NCBI RefSeq assembly: GCF_000013865.1
Contig: NC_007949.1
Location: 186,001-250,000 of the forward strand
Length of the DNA stretch: 64,000 bases
Direction: 5' to 3'
Origin: Polaromonas sp. JS666
Lineage (GTDB): Bacteria; Pseudomonadota; Gammaproteobacteria; Burkholderiales; Burkholderiaceae_C
Numbering within the stretch: position 1 is the stretch's first letter; each line of letters starts with the position of its first letter. Below, in pieces: positions 8,387 to 15,717 of the stretch. A model generated the notes under the pieces. That model was not told the origin of the DNA. It ran no database searches and saw only the letters and a program-made list of their open reading frames with translations. The translations under genes were made by a program, and so were the position numbers.

Positions 8387-9388
8387 ATGATCAACAATAA
8401 GAGTGTTTATCGCCCTGGATGGGTGAACTTTCTGATGACTCTGGGAATGGTAATTTTCGCACTGCTGCGGTTTGCCATCCGGGCCATCGCGTGGATCACA
8501 GTGAAAGCATTGCTTTTGCTGGATAGGGTTGGGCCAAGGCGTAAAGCCGATCCCCGTGCTCTGGGCACCATTGCCGCCGCAAACGCGAATGTGCCCGTTC
8601 ATCGTGAGTTTGTAGCCACTACCGTGCTGGAAACAGCACCACGCGGCGAAGAGTTCATACCTGCTGACCGTATCGTGTCCATTCGTTTGGATCCGCCGGT
8701 TGCAGTGCTGAACCTGCGTATCTACTACAAGCATAAGTTGATCAAGCGTGAAATGATCGTCACTGAGCAGCGTCTACGGACGTTGATGCAGGGGCGGCAC
8801 CACACGCTTGGTGAAGTGGCCTTTGATCCTGTGAAGGGTCTGGAAGCAATCAAGGACGAAACCGTGCAAATGGCGCAGGACTTGATCAATTCGACAGGCA
8901 ACATCAAGGTGTCAAAAGCCAAGGGCAAACCGGAAGAACGAAGCGACAAGCCAGTTCAGCCGAAACAGGAGAAAGTGGTTGCCAAGCGTCAGCAAAGCGA
9001 GCCCAAACCTGTTGAACCGAAAGCTGTGGCGGTACCCAAAGCACAGCCGACGCCCGCGCAGCCTGCACAGCCTCGCAATGCGTACGTACCCAGACCTACC
9101 AAGGGGGTCACGTTTGAAGGTAAGCTGGTCGAAGCTGGCTCCCGTGTTTTCCGACCCGAGGGCCGAGCACCATACGAGACTTTTGAGGCATTGCTCAAAC
9201 TCGACAATGGCGTGGATGTGCCGTTGCGTGGTGCAGAGCTGGAGCGAGAACTGCAGCGCTTCAATGTGCGTGTCGGAGAACGCGTTGCAATCACGCCAAT
9301 GGGTAAGGTGCCAGTCACCCTGCCCAGCGGCGATGAAGGATCGAAGAACGTGTATCGTGTAAGCCGTTTGGACGGAGCGAAACAATGA
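8387..9388 (+). CDS. membrane protein with plasmid-type C-terminal domain
   Basis: 333 residues from the ATG at 8387 (AAGAGGA seven bases upstream); an in-frame start at 8342 lies inside the previous gene. Residues 12-45 form one or two membrane helices. A cytoplasmic region (about 75-160) follows, then a Pro/Lys/Gln-rich linker (about 165-235). The C-terminal domain (about 240-330: FEGKLVEAG, GAELERELQRFNVRVGERVAI, PVTL) resembles the small beta domain found at the ends of relaxases and primases of plasmids (GxLxxHG ... WGVDLERA ... VGDxVxL ... PVTV). This supports a conjugation- or replication-linked function at the membrane, which is inferred. Its stop overlaps the ssb start by four bases. 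Confidence 0.6.
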   Translation: MINNKSVYRPGWVNFLMTLGMVIFALLRFAIRAIAWITVKALLLLDRVGPRRKADPRALGTIAAANANVPVHREFVATTVLETAPRGEEFIPADRIVSIRLDPPVAVLNLRIYYKHKLIKREMIVTEQRLRTLMQGRHHTLGEVAFDPVKGLEAIKDETVQMAQDLINSTGNIKVSKAKGKPEERSDKPVQPKQEKVVAKRQQSEPKPVEPKAVAVPKAQPTPAQPAQPRNAYVPRPTKGVTFEGKLVEAGSRVFRPEGRAPYETFEALLKLDNGVDVPLRGAELERELQRFNVRVGERVAITPMGKVPVTLPSGDEGSKNVYRVSRLDGAKQ

Positions 9389-9954
9389 TCTCGATTACTG
9401 CACATGGCCGCTTGGCGCATCAACCGGAGTTGAAAATGATTCCGGGGGGTAGCCAGGTATGTGAATTCCGCCTTCTTGACTCGCGTTTCCACAAGGGTCA
9501 GGAGGTCACGGAAGCGGTTACGTTTTTTTGCTTCGGTGAGATGGCTGAAGAGTTTTGCTCGACGACTGTCAAGGGACAAGAAATCTCTGCCACCGGTACA
9601 CAGGAAACGCAAATCTACACGCCGGCAGGTGGACCGACCAGAACGTACGTGAAATATCGTTTGTCCTGGTTCTCTCGTGGACGCAAGCCTTACACAGGCG
9701 ATCGATCGCAGAGGCAGGGGTATCAGGGTGGCGTGCCACAAGGCGATCGGCCGGCACAGGGGCAAAACGATGGTCCGATCCCGGGCCAACGTCCGCAACA
9801 GAGGCCACAAGGTGACCAGCAAGACCGCAACTGGCAGCCAGGTCATGAGAGGCATCAAGCCGCTCAAGGCCATTCTGGCGGGTACAGCGATCATGGTGGT
9901 GATTTTTCTCACTCTGGGTTTGCCCACAGTGGGAGTCATGAACCGGGCTTCTAG
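9385..9954 (+). CDS. ssb: single-stranded DNA-binding protein, element-borne
   Basis: 189 residues. The first 105 form the SSB OB fold: ITAHGRLAHQPELK at the N-terminus, a central CEFRLLDSR strand, and EAVTFFCFGEMAEEF in place of the usual W.NVV.FG. The C-terminal 80 residues are a Gln/Gly/Pro/His-rich disordered tail. The chromosomal SSB tip DDDIPF is absent; the protein ends HSGSHEPGF, so it may not recruit the usual SSB partners. It is coupled to the upstream membrane-protein gene. Element-borne SSBs protect single-stranded DNA during transfer or replication. Confidence 0.75.
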   Translation: MISITAHGRLAHQPELKMIPGGSQVCEFRLLDSRFHKGQEVTEAVTFFCFGEMAEEFCSTTVKGQEISATGTQETQIYTPAGGPTRTYVKYRLSWFSRGRKPYTGDRSQRQGYQGGVPQGDRPAQGQNDGPIPGQRPQQRPQGDQQDRNWQPGHERHQAAQGHSGGYSDHGGDFSHSGFAHSGSHEPGF

Positions 9955-9974
9955 CCTTAACGAACTCACTTCAA

Positions 9975-10010
9975 CCCAACCGGGGCACTTCCCGGTTGGG
10001 GAGTGCTCCT
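9975..10010 (+). promoter_or_regulatory. hairpin leader motif, copy 2
   Basis: A perfect 10-bp stem, CCCAACCGGG (9975-9984) with CCCGGTTGGG (9991-10000), is followed by GAGTGCTCCTT. It has the same architecture as 5941-5976. The next gene starts at 10025 with an ideal AGGAGG, so the structure lies in its 5' leader. No T run follows, which argues against termination. Confidence 0.45.
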
Positions 10011-10024
10011 TCCCAGGAGGCACT

Positions 10025-10258
10025 ATGCCATTCATGTGTGAGCGGCTGGTCCAGACGGTCCGGCAATTTCAAGATTCAACAGGTGAAGTGGCCATGACTA
10101 TCGTGATCGAGAATCGCGACGAAAGCATGGGGATTCACAATGTAGGGTTCGACCCCAAGATTGGACTGCTTGTGGATGGCAAAACGCCATCACTCACGTG
10201 GTACATCGAGGCGGAAGACTTTCACCCCCTCCAGTGGGGCCCAACGTTGCTGCACTGA
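10025..10258 (+). CDS. small hypothetical protein
   Basis: 77 residues starting at the ATG at 10025, four bases after AGGAGG (10015-10020). Longer in-frame versions reach back into ssb and are unlikely. The protein is acidic and soluble, and includes TMTIVIENRDESM-type strands and a Trp-containing C-terminus (LTWYIEAEDFHPLQW). No family recognised. It follows hairpin leader copy 2 and closes the ssb gene block. Confidence 0.55.
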   Translation: MPFMCERLVQTVRQFQDSTGEVAMTIVIENRDESMGIHNVGFDPKIGLLVDGKTPSLTWYIEAEDFHPLQWGPTLLH

Positions 10259-10261
10259 TTT

Positions 10262-10368
10262 TGGCAAGGCTCGGACGCAAGTCCGGGCCCGCTGCCTTGC
10301 AAAGGTCCATATATTCTGAGAAGATGCGAGCGTTATGAAAAAAGTCGGTGCCCGGCTTTTCTCATAAC
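10262..10368 (+). terminator. two structured elements ending the ssb block
   Basis: Just after the stop, GCAAGGC (from 10265) and GCCTTGC (near 10298) enclose an inner stem CGGAC-GCAA-GTCCG with a GNRA tetraloop. Farther on, GTTATGA (10332-10338) pairs with TCATAAC (10362-10368) and encloses AAAAGTCGG/CCGGCTTTT (10340-10348 with 10352-10360), making a 37-base near-perfect hairpin. The inner stem plus TTTT could terminate transcription. The outer dyad is unusually long and could also be a protein-binding site. Confidence 0.45.
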
Positions 10369-10463
10369 CTTCCAACGGAGCTGGTAAGCCGTGCTGAGAA
10401 ATCAGCGTACCCAGCCTTCAACATGTCCTACCCAGCGTAGGCGATTCACATGGCACTCCCTGG

Positions 10464-10533
10464 TGGGAGTCGCAGTCTACTGGTCAGGCTCATAATCCTT
10501 TGGTCGTTGGTTCAAGTCCAACACGCCCTACCA
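10464..10533 (+). tRNA. degenerate tRNA-Met(CAU)-like sequence
   Basis: The 3' half is an excellent tRNA: variable loop TGGTC, T arm GTTGG-TTCAAGT-CCAAC (10506-10522), acceptor strand ACGCCCT, discriminator A and an encoded CCA (10531-10533). The anticodon loop CTCATAA (10489-10495) carries CAU, as in initiator and elongator tRNA-Met. The 5' half is poor: TGGGAGT (10464-10470) gives only five acceptor pairs, the D arm is shrunken (CAG-TCTA-CTG) and the anticodon stem is largely mispaired. I read it as a decayed or highly divergent element-borne tRNA. A remnant of an attachment-site tRNA is the alternative. Confidence 0.45.
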
Positions 10534-10636
10534 CTTTCTGTAAGGTTTTCGGCGGAAGTAGGTGCATACATATGCCGGTCCACAACGGCGTTTAGTTGCC
10601 ACTTCGTTGCCGTTCTTGCCGCGAAAGGGTAGCGCG

Positions 10637-11398
10637 ATGAAGCCTGCTGAGCCGCTCAAGTTCACTCTGATTCGTCCAACGAGCGGAATCGAACTGCTTG
10701 GGAAACGTCGAAAACCATTGACAGATCGGACTCAGGACGAACTTCAAGAGTTCCTCAGACGTCTCGAGGCCGACGACTACACGTTTGAGCGCTTCCAGGG
10801 AGTTGCAGAGCTTCGCGTTTGGCAGGCGCTGGCGCTGCACCAGTTCCTGGACCCCGCTGTCTTGGGCCTGAACAGGAAAGGCCGATTGGGCGAATTAAAG
10901 CGAGCGGCAAAGATGCTGCTGCCCTCAAGTACCCGGCTCCTGACTTTTGTTGCTGATGTCCCGATCATGCTTGAGGACATTGAGCAAGGAAATCTGGTCT
11001 GCGTCAAATCGACAGGCGATCTTTTGCAAAGCTTCACCACGCCCGAGCAATTCAAGTCCTACGTGATGAAGGGGCGACTCAGCGTTTATCCGCAGCGGGC
11101 CCGGAAGAAGGAATCATCGCCAGTCGTCCCGGCGTTATTGCCGCCGGTCCTGCGCGACATGTGGGAAGGGATTGAGCGTTGGAAGCCTGTTGACCAAGGC
11201 GGAACCGTTATCCCCGGCCGCCGCTCGACCGAGCCGGACCTGCTGCCATTCTTTGTTGAGCGGGGTTACTCCATGCATCAAAGCAAAGTTTTGGCGTCAC
11301 TTTGCCGACCTCCCACCGCCCACATCGGGCGCCCTCCCAAGGAGCCGAGCCACAGTTCGATGTTCCCTGGCTCGGTAAGGTCAATGCGAAAGGCTTAA
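10637..11398 (+). CDS. hypothetical protein
   Basis: 253 residues from the ATG at 10637; a longer in-frame start at 10562 lacks a ribosome-binding site. It is soluble and basic. The middle part has a strand-like LTFVADVPIMLEDIEQGNLVC and a helix DELQEFLRRLEADDYTFERF. The C-terminal 60 residues are Arg/Pro-rich. I recognise no domain. It stands alone between the tRNA-like sequence and the AlpA-like gene, on the same strand as the regulators that follow. Confidence 0.45.
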   Translation: MKPAEPLKFTLIRPTSGIELLGKRRKPLTDRTQDELQEFLRRLEADDYTFERFQGVAELRVWQALALHQFLDPAVLGLNRKGRLGELKRAAKMLLPSSTRLLTFVADVPIMLEDIEQGNLVCVKSTGDLLQSFTTPEQFKSYVMKGRLSVYPQRARKKESSPVVPALLPPVLRDMWEGIERWKPVDQGGTVIPGRRSTEPDLLPFFVERGYSMHQSKVLASLCRPPTAHIGRPPKEPSHSSMFPGSVRSMRKA

Positions 11399-11460
11399 AG
11401 CCTTTTGCCTGCGCGGAGAAATATCTTTCGAACTTTTCATTTGCTGATCGCTGATGCAGC

Positions 11461-11718
11461 ATGCCGTCTCATGAAGACTCGCATCAATTGGCAAGCATGA
11501 TTGCTACAAAGGAAGAATCGAATGATCTCCGGCTATTGCGGGAAAGTCAGATCCTGGAGTTGATACCGGTGTCTCGATCAACCTTTAGACGCTGGGTCAA
11601 GGCCGGTAAATTTCCGGCTGGCTTCAAGGTATCCGAGAGAATCACCATGTGGTATAGCTACGTTGTCTTTGATTGGATAAAGAGCCCTCCAGAGTCGCCA
11701 GAGGTGCGCCAATGGTGA
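11461..11718 (+). CDS. AlpA-family DNA-binding regulator
   Basis: 85 residues with the MerR-like winged helix typical of AlpA/excisionase proteins: RESQILELIPVSRSTFRRW, then VKAGKFPAGFKVSERITMWY and a C-terminal VFDWI. AlpA proteins activate or direct excision of prophages and islands. The next gene begins inside its 3' end (ATG at 11712), so the two are co-translated. It is consistent with an island carrying an integrase, of which only a fragment survives in this window (25877-26005). Confidence 0.75.
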   Translation: MPSHEDSHQLASMIATKEESNDLRLLRESQILELIPVSRSTFRRWVKAGKFPAGFKVSERITMWYSYVVFDWIKSPPESPEVRQW

Positions 11719-12401
11719 AATTGACCCGCGAGCAACTCTACCGATGGGTGTGGAGTTGTCCGATGACAAAAATCGCCGACGAACTCGGAATCTCTGACTC
11801 CGCGTTATCCAAAAAATGCCGTGAGCATGACGTTCCAGCACCTTACCGCGGCTACTGGCGGCAGGTCGAACGGGGCAAACAGGTGCAGCGCGTGCCGCTT
11901 CCGGATCCCGATATGGGCGCTACTGAGGTACCGGTCAACGTGAGCGAAGCGCGCGCAGCCGAGCTGGATCAATTGCCGGCGCCGGTGGTGAATGACAAGT
12001 CGTATGCTGGGCTAGCCCTACCGAAAGTATTGGCAGGTGCTAAGGCTCCCCAGGTTGCGGCTGCAAGCGGTTTTGCGAGCGGTATGCCAAGGCCGCAGGT
12101 CGGCCTGGCCGAAGAGGGGCGCGAGACCATGGCAGCTCCCGCCGACATCATTGCCTTGGCGACACTGCATGACAAATCTGTTTCAGCGAGGCGCTTTATG
12201 GAGGCCTTGAGAGAGGCAAGCCAGGATTGTGATGCGCCGACGAAGGCGGTGCTCATGTTGTGGACCGACGCCGCCGGAGCGTTCATTTTTCAATCGGACC
12301 CTATCGCCCGAGTCATCAAGGAGTGCCGCCGTGTGGCGTCAGGAAATGGCAATCCCGGATGGTGGACCTCTATACAGCAGGGAAATGGTGGGCATCAATA
12401 A
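11712..12401 (+). CDS. HTH-domain protein, function unknown
   Basis: 229 residues from the ATG at 11712, overlapping the AlpA-like stop. The N-terminal 60 residues form a helix-turn-helix of a type seen in many island proteins: LTREQLYRWVWSCPMTKIA, ELGISDSALSKKCREHDVP, then PYRGYWRQVERGKQV. The remainder is Ala/Pro-rich and then helical, with no enzyme motif. It is probably a DNA-binding accessory to the AlpA-like regulator. The target is not predictable. Confidence 0.6.
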   Translation: MVKLTREQLYRWVWSCPMTKIADELGISDSALSKKCREHDVPAPYRGYWRQVERGKQVQRVPLPDPDMGATEVPVNVSEARAAELDQLPAPVVNDKSYAGLALPKVLAGAKAPQVAAASGFASGMPRPQVGLAEEGRETMAAPADIIALATLHDKSVSARRFMEALREASQDCDAPTKAVLMLWTDAAGAFIFQSDPIARVIKECRRVASGNGNPGWWTSIQQGNGGHQ

Positions 12402-12544
12402 CTAACGTGCTGCGCATTGAAGTGCCCGCATTCGAACACCAAGGCGGTGCGCGAAAGATCGATGTCCGTTGAATGATTTTGCAGGCTCTTCGGTGCTGCT
12501 CAATCGCAACCTTGGACGCTGGCAAGTCTTCCGCCGTTATGGAT

Positions 12545-12793
12545 TTATGGATTGCTTTGCGTGGGTTCGACTGCCTGCATCGTCCCGCTCTTGAGTCGAA
12601 CGCGCAGCTCCCCAACGTTCCATAACGTCACTCTGCCGATTCGAGTAGGTTGCGGCAGATGACCTGATTTGCACCAGCGCCAGACGGTTGCCGGCGAGAT
12701 GGCGAACAGGGCGGCGACAACGGGAAGTCGCACGCCCGCGGATGAAGGAAGACTGTCAAATCCCGCGAAGGCTGCGCGATCAGTATCCCTCAT
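12545..12793 (-). CDS. second AlpA-like DNA-binding protein
   Basis: 82 residues from the ATG at 12793, which has GGGAG eight bases upstream; GTG/ATG codons at 12817 and 12814 are also in frame and would overlap the stop of the upstream gene. The core RLPVVAALFAISPATVWRWCKSG followed by PTRIGRVTLWNVGELR is a winged-helix AlpA/MerR-type domain. It lies directly downstream of the DUF2726 gene on the same strand, so the pair probably forms an operon. Confidence 0.65.
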   Translation of the reverse strand: MRDTDRAAFAGFDSLPSSAGVRLPVVAALFAISPATVWRWCKSGHLPQPTRIGRVTLWNVGELRVRLKSGTMQAVEPTQSNP

Positions 12794-12813
12794 ATGCCCA
12801 GCTCCCTGTGTCA

Positions 12814-13764
12814 TCACCAGCGGCGTACCGTCTCTACGCTTTCCGGAGCCAACCCATCGTGAGTGCGTCGGGGGCGCATACGCCGGGGACGTATCATGTC
12901 CAGGGCAGGCTCAGCATTCAGAAGATCATAGAAATCTTCAGCACGAACGGCACGCGGATCAGCCGGCCGAATTCTGAATAGCGGCAGCCCCGCCAGCTGG
13001 AACAGCTGGTTCTTGATGTCGTCACGACTCGCCGCGGTTTCGCTGTCGTGCCATGATGAGTCCAGTTCAAACCCCGCTACTGGATCCTCGTCGCAGGTGC
13101 ACAAAAGAATGTCGACCTGAGACTGCCATGCAAATTTTCGAAAACTCTCAGGTATGGAGAGACCAAGCTCATCCAGATCGATGAAGTTGCGCAGTGCGAT
13201 ATTGGGATAGGTTTGCAGCGATGGGAAATACTGGCGGATCGCGCGCAGAAACTCTCGCTCCTGATTGCTTGCGCACAAGTTCCGCCGAAAGTCGAGCGCG
13301 TCGGAAGCGGACCAGGTGCGAATAGAGAATGTGCTGACGATCGACACACGCTTCACCTGTGGGCACTCCTGGGCGAGTGGTGGCTCGCGTCGACGTCGAA
13401 CAGAGTCCGAAAGTTTCGTCGCTGCCTCAACGCGAATGGGTAGCGGTTTAGCCGGCAGGTCAGCCGTCATCGCAAGCGTCTTCAGCGCGCCATCGATGTT
13501 CTGATTGATCATGCTTCTCAGGTCGTTCTCAACCAGCAGCAAGCTTCCGTTCAGTGCAAGCCGCCATAGCGTCACCAACGCTTTGGCTGTGACGCTGCCC
13601 TTTTCGAAGCCTCTGCGCAGCGCTGAGGGAAGAGCAACTTGTGTAAGGGGTATCGCGGCGGGCTCAAATACTGCGGTGAGCACGTATTGCTCATATGCCG
13701 CCAGGAAGCCCTCTAAATCATCGGCCTCCAGCCGTCGTCTCATATGCTCGATTGCTGCACTCAT
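12814..13764 (-). CDS. DUF2726-domain protein (PD-(D/E)XK-like)
   Basis: 316 residues from the ATG at 13764; a TTG at 13815 would add 17. The C-terminal half matches the DUF2726 layout: NQEREFLRAIRQYFP, YPNIALRNFIDLDEL, QSQVDILLC, PVAGFELDSSWHD and IKNQLFQLAGLPLFRI. The D(ILL) ... ELD ... K spacing resembles restriction-endonuclease folds, so nuclease activity is possible but not shown for the family. The N-terminal half is helical and unique. A duplicated operator-like repeat lies upstream (13873-13900) and matches one before the XRE gene at 14300, suggesting regulation by that protein. Confidence 0.65.
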   Translation of the reverse strand: MSAAIEHMRRRLEADDLEGFLAAYEQYVLTAVFEPAAIPLTQVALPSALRRGFEKGSVTAKALVTLWRLALNGSLLLVENDLRSMINQNIDGALKTLAMTADLPAKPLPIRVEAATKLSDSVRRRREPPLAQECPQVKRVSIVSTFSIRTWSASDALDFRRNLCASNQEREFLRAIRQYFPSLQTYPNIALRNFIDLDELGLSIPESFRKFAWQSQVDILLCTCDEDPVAGFELDSSWHDSETAASRDDIKNQLFQLAGLPLFRIRPADPRAVRAEDFYDLLNAEPALDMIRPRRMRPRRTHDGLAPESVETVRRW

Positions 13765-13872
13765 TCGAATTGGCTTCACAAGGAACTGTCCCCACGCTAG
13801 GTCGTGAACCTTCAATTTGACGAAGGGCTGTAAACCGGTTTGAAAAGGGAGCGGCTACCGACAGCTATGAGG

Positions 13873-13900
13873 TTTATGTGAATTAGTGTTTATGTGATTC
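13873..13900 (+). promoter_or_regulatory. XRE operator-like tandem repeat, copy 1
   Basis: Two tandem units begin TTTATGTGA at 13873 and 13889, 16 bp apart. A 22-bp core (13876-13897) recurs exactly in inverted orientation at 14567-14588, upstream of an XRE-family gene. Copy 1 lies about 110 bp upstream of the DUF2726 start. The most economical reading is a shared repressor-binding site. Confidence 0.5.
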
Positions 13901-14299
13901 AGAGCATACGCGAAGTTGCTCTTTCTGTGAAGGCAAACCCCTTTGCGTGCTTCGTGAAACCAGGCCATCGACAAGCTTTTGGGAGCACATCAAAAGCGCA
14001 TGAATCGCTATGGATACTCATGGATCTCCATAGCTCTGCGCGCAATATTTTTGCGCTTTTCGGCACACATACAACCTCAAAGCGAGCCGCGCGCGTCAGT
14101 ACCTTGACGGCACGCCGGTCGCGGGTGTTGTGGTACCTGACTCTTGACGGTTCTGATGAGGCGCTCAGGTGTCCTATGCGTCCAATCCAGGTCCTGAGGT
14201 GGTGAGCCCATTTTTAATGGCTTCTTCGAGAGAAGGGGCGGATGGCCCCGGGCTCAATGACTGCGGGCAGGTTATGACCCGCAGAGCGGCCGTATGGTG
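13901..14299. other. intergenic stretch, nothing supported
   Basis: About 400 bases without a convincing gene. A plus-strand frame at 13894-14205 has Arg/Ser-rich composition and no ribosome-binding site. An 8-bp inverted repeat, GCTATGGA (14007-14014) and TCCATAGC (14027-14034), is the only notable structure. Confidence 0.35.
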
Positions 14300-14536
14300 C
14301 TACTTGGCATCGCTGGTGTGGCGTACCTTCTCGAAAAACTCAAAAATCGAAAGGTTGAATGCACCAGCGATGACCTCAAGCGCATTGAGTGTTGGGTTGG
14401 CTTGACCCCGTTCAAGTCGGCTGAGGTACGTTTGATAAAAGCCGCAACGCTCACCAAAAACAACTTGGCTCATACCGCTCTCAACACGGAGCTTGCGCAC
14501 TGTCATTCCCACTCTTAAGGCCAAGGTTTTCTTCAC
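14300..14536 (-). CDS. XRE-family transcriptional regulator
   Basis: 78 residues, essentially a single helix-turn-helix domain: VGMTVRKLRVESGMSQVVFGERCG, FYQTYLSRLERGQANPTL, then ALEVIAGAFNLSIFEFF. This size and layout is shared with controller (C) proteins of restriction systems and small phage-type repressors. The tandem repeat at 14561-14589 lies 25 bp upstream of its start, which fits autoregulation, and a second copy stands before the DUF2726 gene. No methylase is present in the window. Confidence 0.8.
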   Translation of the reverse strand: MKKTLALRVGMTVRKLRVESGMSQVVFGERCGFYQTYLSRLERGQANPTLNALEVIAGAFNLSIFEFFEKVRHTSDAK

Positions 14537-14560
14537 CTTGGTGAATATCCAGGCAATATC

Positions 14561-14589
14561 CTAATTCACATAAACACTAATTCACATAT
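14561..14589 (-). promoter_or_regulatory. XRE operator-like tandem repeat, copy 2
   Basis: Read on the minus strand, two units of the form ATGTGAATTAG lie 15-16 bp apart, upstream of the XRE start at 14536. The 22-bp core at 14567-14588 is identical to 13876-13897 in opposite orientation. Its position fits a self-repression operator. Confidence 0.5.
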
Positions 14590-14759
14590 GTTGTGTAGGC
14601 ATCAACACATCGAGTCTGGATCCAGATACCGACATTTCCTATGTCACAAAAATTCAAGCTGCATTGGCTTTGCCGATCAACGAAGTGATTCTGAGTGAGG
14701 GCCGACCCAGGACATGCACGCTTGAGGAAATCCTGCGCTATCAAAAACCTCTTTCGTGA
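14574..14759 (+). pseudogene. possible coding remnant without start codon
   Basis: Between stops at 14571 and 14757 a plus-strand frame encodes a protein-like sequence, ending QAALALPINEVILSEGRPRTCTL and EEILRYQKPLS. It has no usable ATG, GTG or TTG near its beginning. It directly abuts the operator repeat at 14561-14589. It may be the decayed divergent partner of the XRE gene, but the evidence is weak. Confidence 0.25.
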
Positions 14760-14922
14760 CACACGCATGCCCACCAAGCTATTGTTCCTCGATATATTCC
14801 TCCTGCTTCACCCCCGAAGCTGGGATTGCTCGGCAGGTCTGACCTATCGTCGCGAGGTCGTCCGCCCGCGTTACCGTTGGCGAAACTATCTTGCCGCTTT
14901 CCTGGCAATCAACAGCTGGAAC
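14760..14922. other. short gap, nothing supported
   Basis: About 160 bases between the remnant and the HipB-like gene. I see no conserved frame and no toxin gene downstream of the HipB-like regulator, where one would be expected for a HipBA-type pair. Confidence 0.35.
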
Positions 14923-15426
14923 TCAAGCCCAGATGTCTCGGGTGCAGGCTATTACTACTGCCAGCTGACGCATTTTCTGCCACGTTGCCTTGCGGGGTGC
15001 GCCGCTCTCCAACTCTATTTCAGCCACGGCCGCAGACAGCACACTTAACGGAGCCTCGTCGAGCACGGCCCGCAGTTGTGCAATGTGCTTGGGAGGAATT
15101 GTGCCGGTGACCAATGCGTGACGCAGTGTCTCAGGCGGTATTGGCTCGCTGTAGCTAATGCTGCCTGAACGCGCTGCCATTTCTAGCGCGTTGCTGGTTT
15201 GTGCATCTGATTTTGGCTTGCGGATACCCGTCACCCCCAGCCCGTAACCCAACACGTTAGCCAAGCGCTCGGCGCGCGTGAGGCTTAGATTGGCGAGCTT
15301 TCCGGTTTCAAGCTCGTTGATCGTGGCACGTGATAGCCCGGCCAACTTTCCAAGGCGTTCCTGGCTGAGACCCATTTCGGATCTTTGGCGTTTTACGACA
15401 TTGGAGAGCTCACTGAGGATGGCCAT
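14923..15426 (-). CDS. XRE-family (HipB-like) regulator
   Basis: 167 residues. The N-terminal 65 form a HipB-like helix-turn-helix: LSNVVKRQRSEMGLSQERLG, LAGLSRATINELETG and LTRAERLANVLGYGLGV. The C-terminal 100 residues are an unusual extension with a helix rich in Ala and Leu (HIAQLRAVLDEAPLSVLSAA) that I do not recognise. HipB proteins normally pair with a HipA kinase encoded just downstream; none is seen here, so it is an orphan antitoxin-like regulator or controls something else. Confidence 0.7.
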   Translation of the reverse strand: MAILSELSNVVKRQRSEMGLSQERLGKLAGLSRATINELETGKLANLSLTRAERLANVLGYGLGVTGIRKPKSDAQTSNALEMAARSGSISYSEPIPPETLRHALVTGTIPPKHIAQLRAVLDEAPLSVLSAAVAEIELESGAPRKATWQKMRQLAVVIACTRDIWA

Positions 15427-15717
15427 CCCGTCACCTTAGCAGTCAATTTTCAAAATGTCGAATATATTTGTCTCGTCTATGACCAATATATAAGAAATCA
15501 CTAGCCCATGTTAGCCATGGGCCCCTTATTTGCTGTACAGCAAATCAAGGAGTTGAGCATCCGGCCAGTGACGGAATAAGGGTGCCTCCGTTCAGCAGCG
15601 TTGGCGTCAACGGCGACGGCACGGTTATGCTTCCAAACGCGGAACAGTTATGGTTCTAGGGACATATGCCACCTAAATATGACACGCTGACTCCCGACAA
15701 AGGGTCCAAGATATTCC
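15427..15717. other. upstream region of the HipB-like gene
   Basis: About 290 bases. The part next to the gene (15440-15520) is AT-rich and could hold its promoter. A 31-codon frame (15666-15761) overlaps the small hypothetical ORF in another frame. No other feature is supported. Confidence 0.3.

Noticed and set aside
9677..10024. N-terminal extension of the small gene at 10025, including a hydrophobic segment near 9860-9930
   Set aside because: It lies inside ssb in another frame, and an ideal AGGAGG precedes the ATG at 10025. The hydrophobic run is probably coincidental.
10450..10632. 60-codon frame across the tRNA-like sequence
   Set aside because: It reads through the tRNA-like T arm and CCA and has no ribosome-binding site.
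13894..14205. 103-codon plus-strand frame
   Set aside because: Starts inside the operator repeat, biased composition, no domain.
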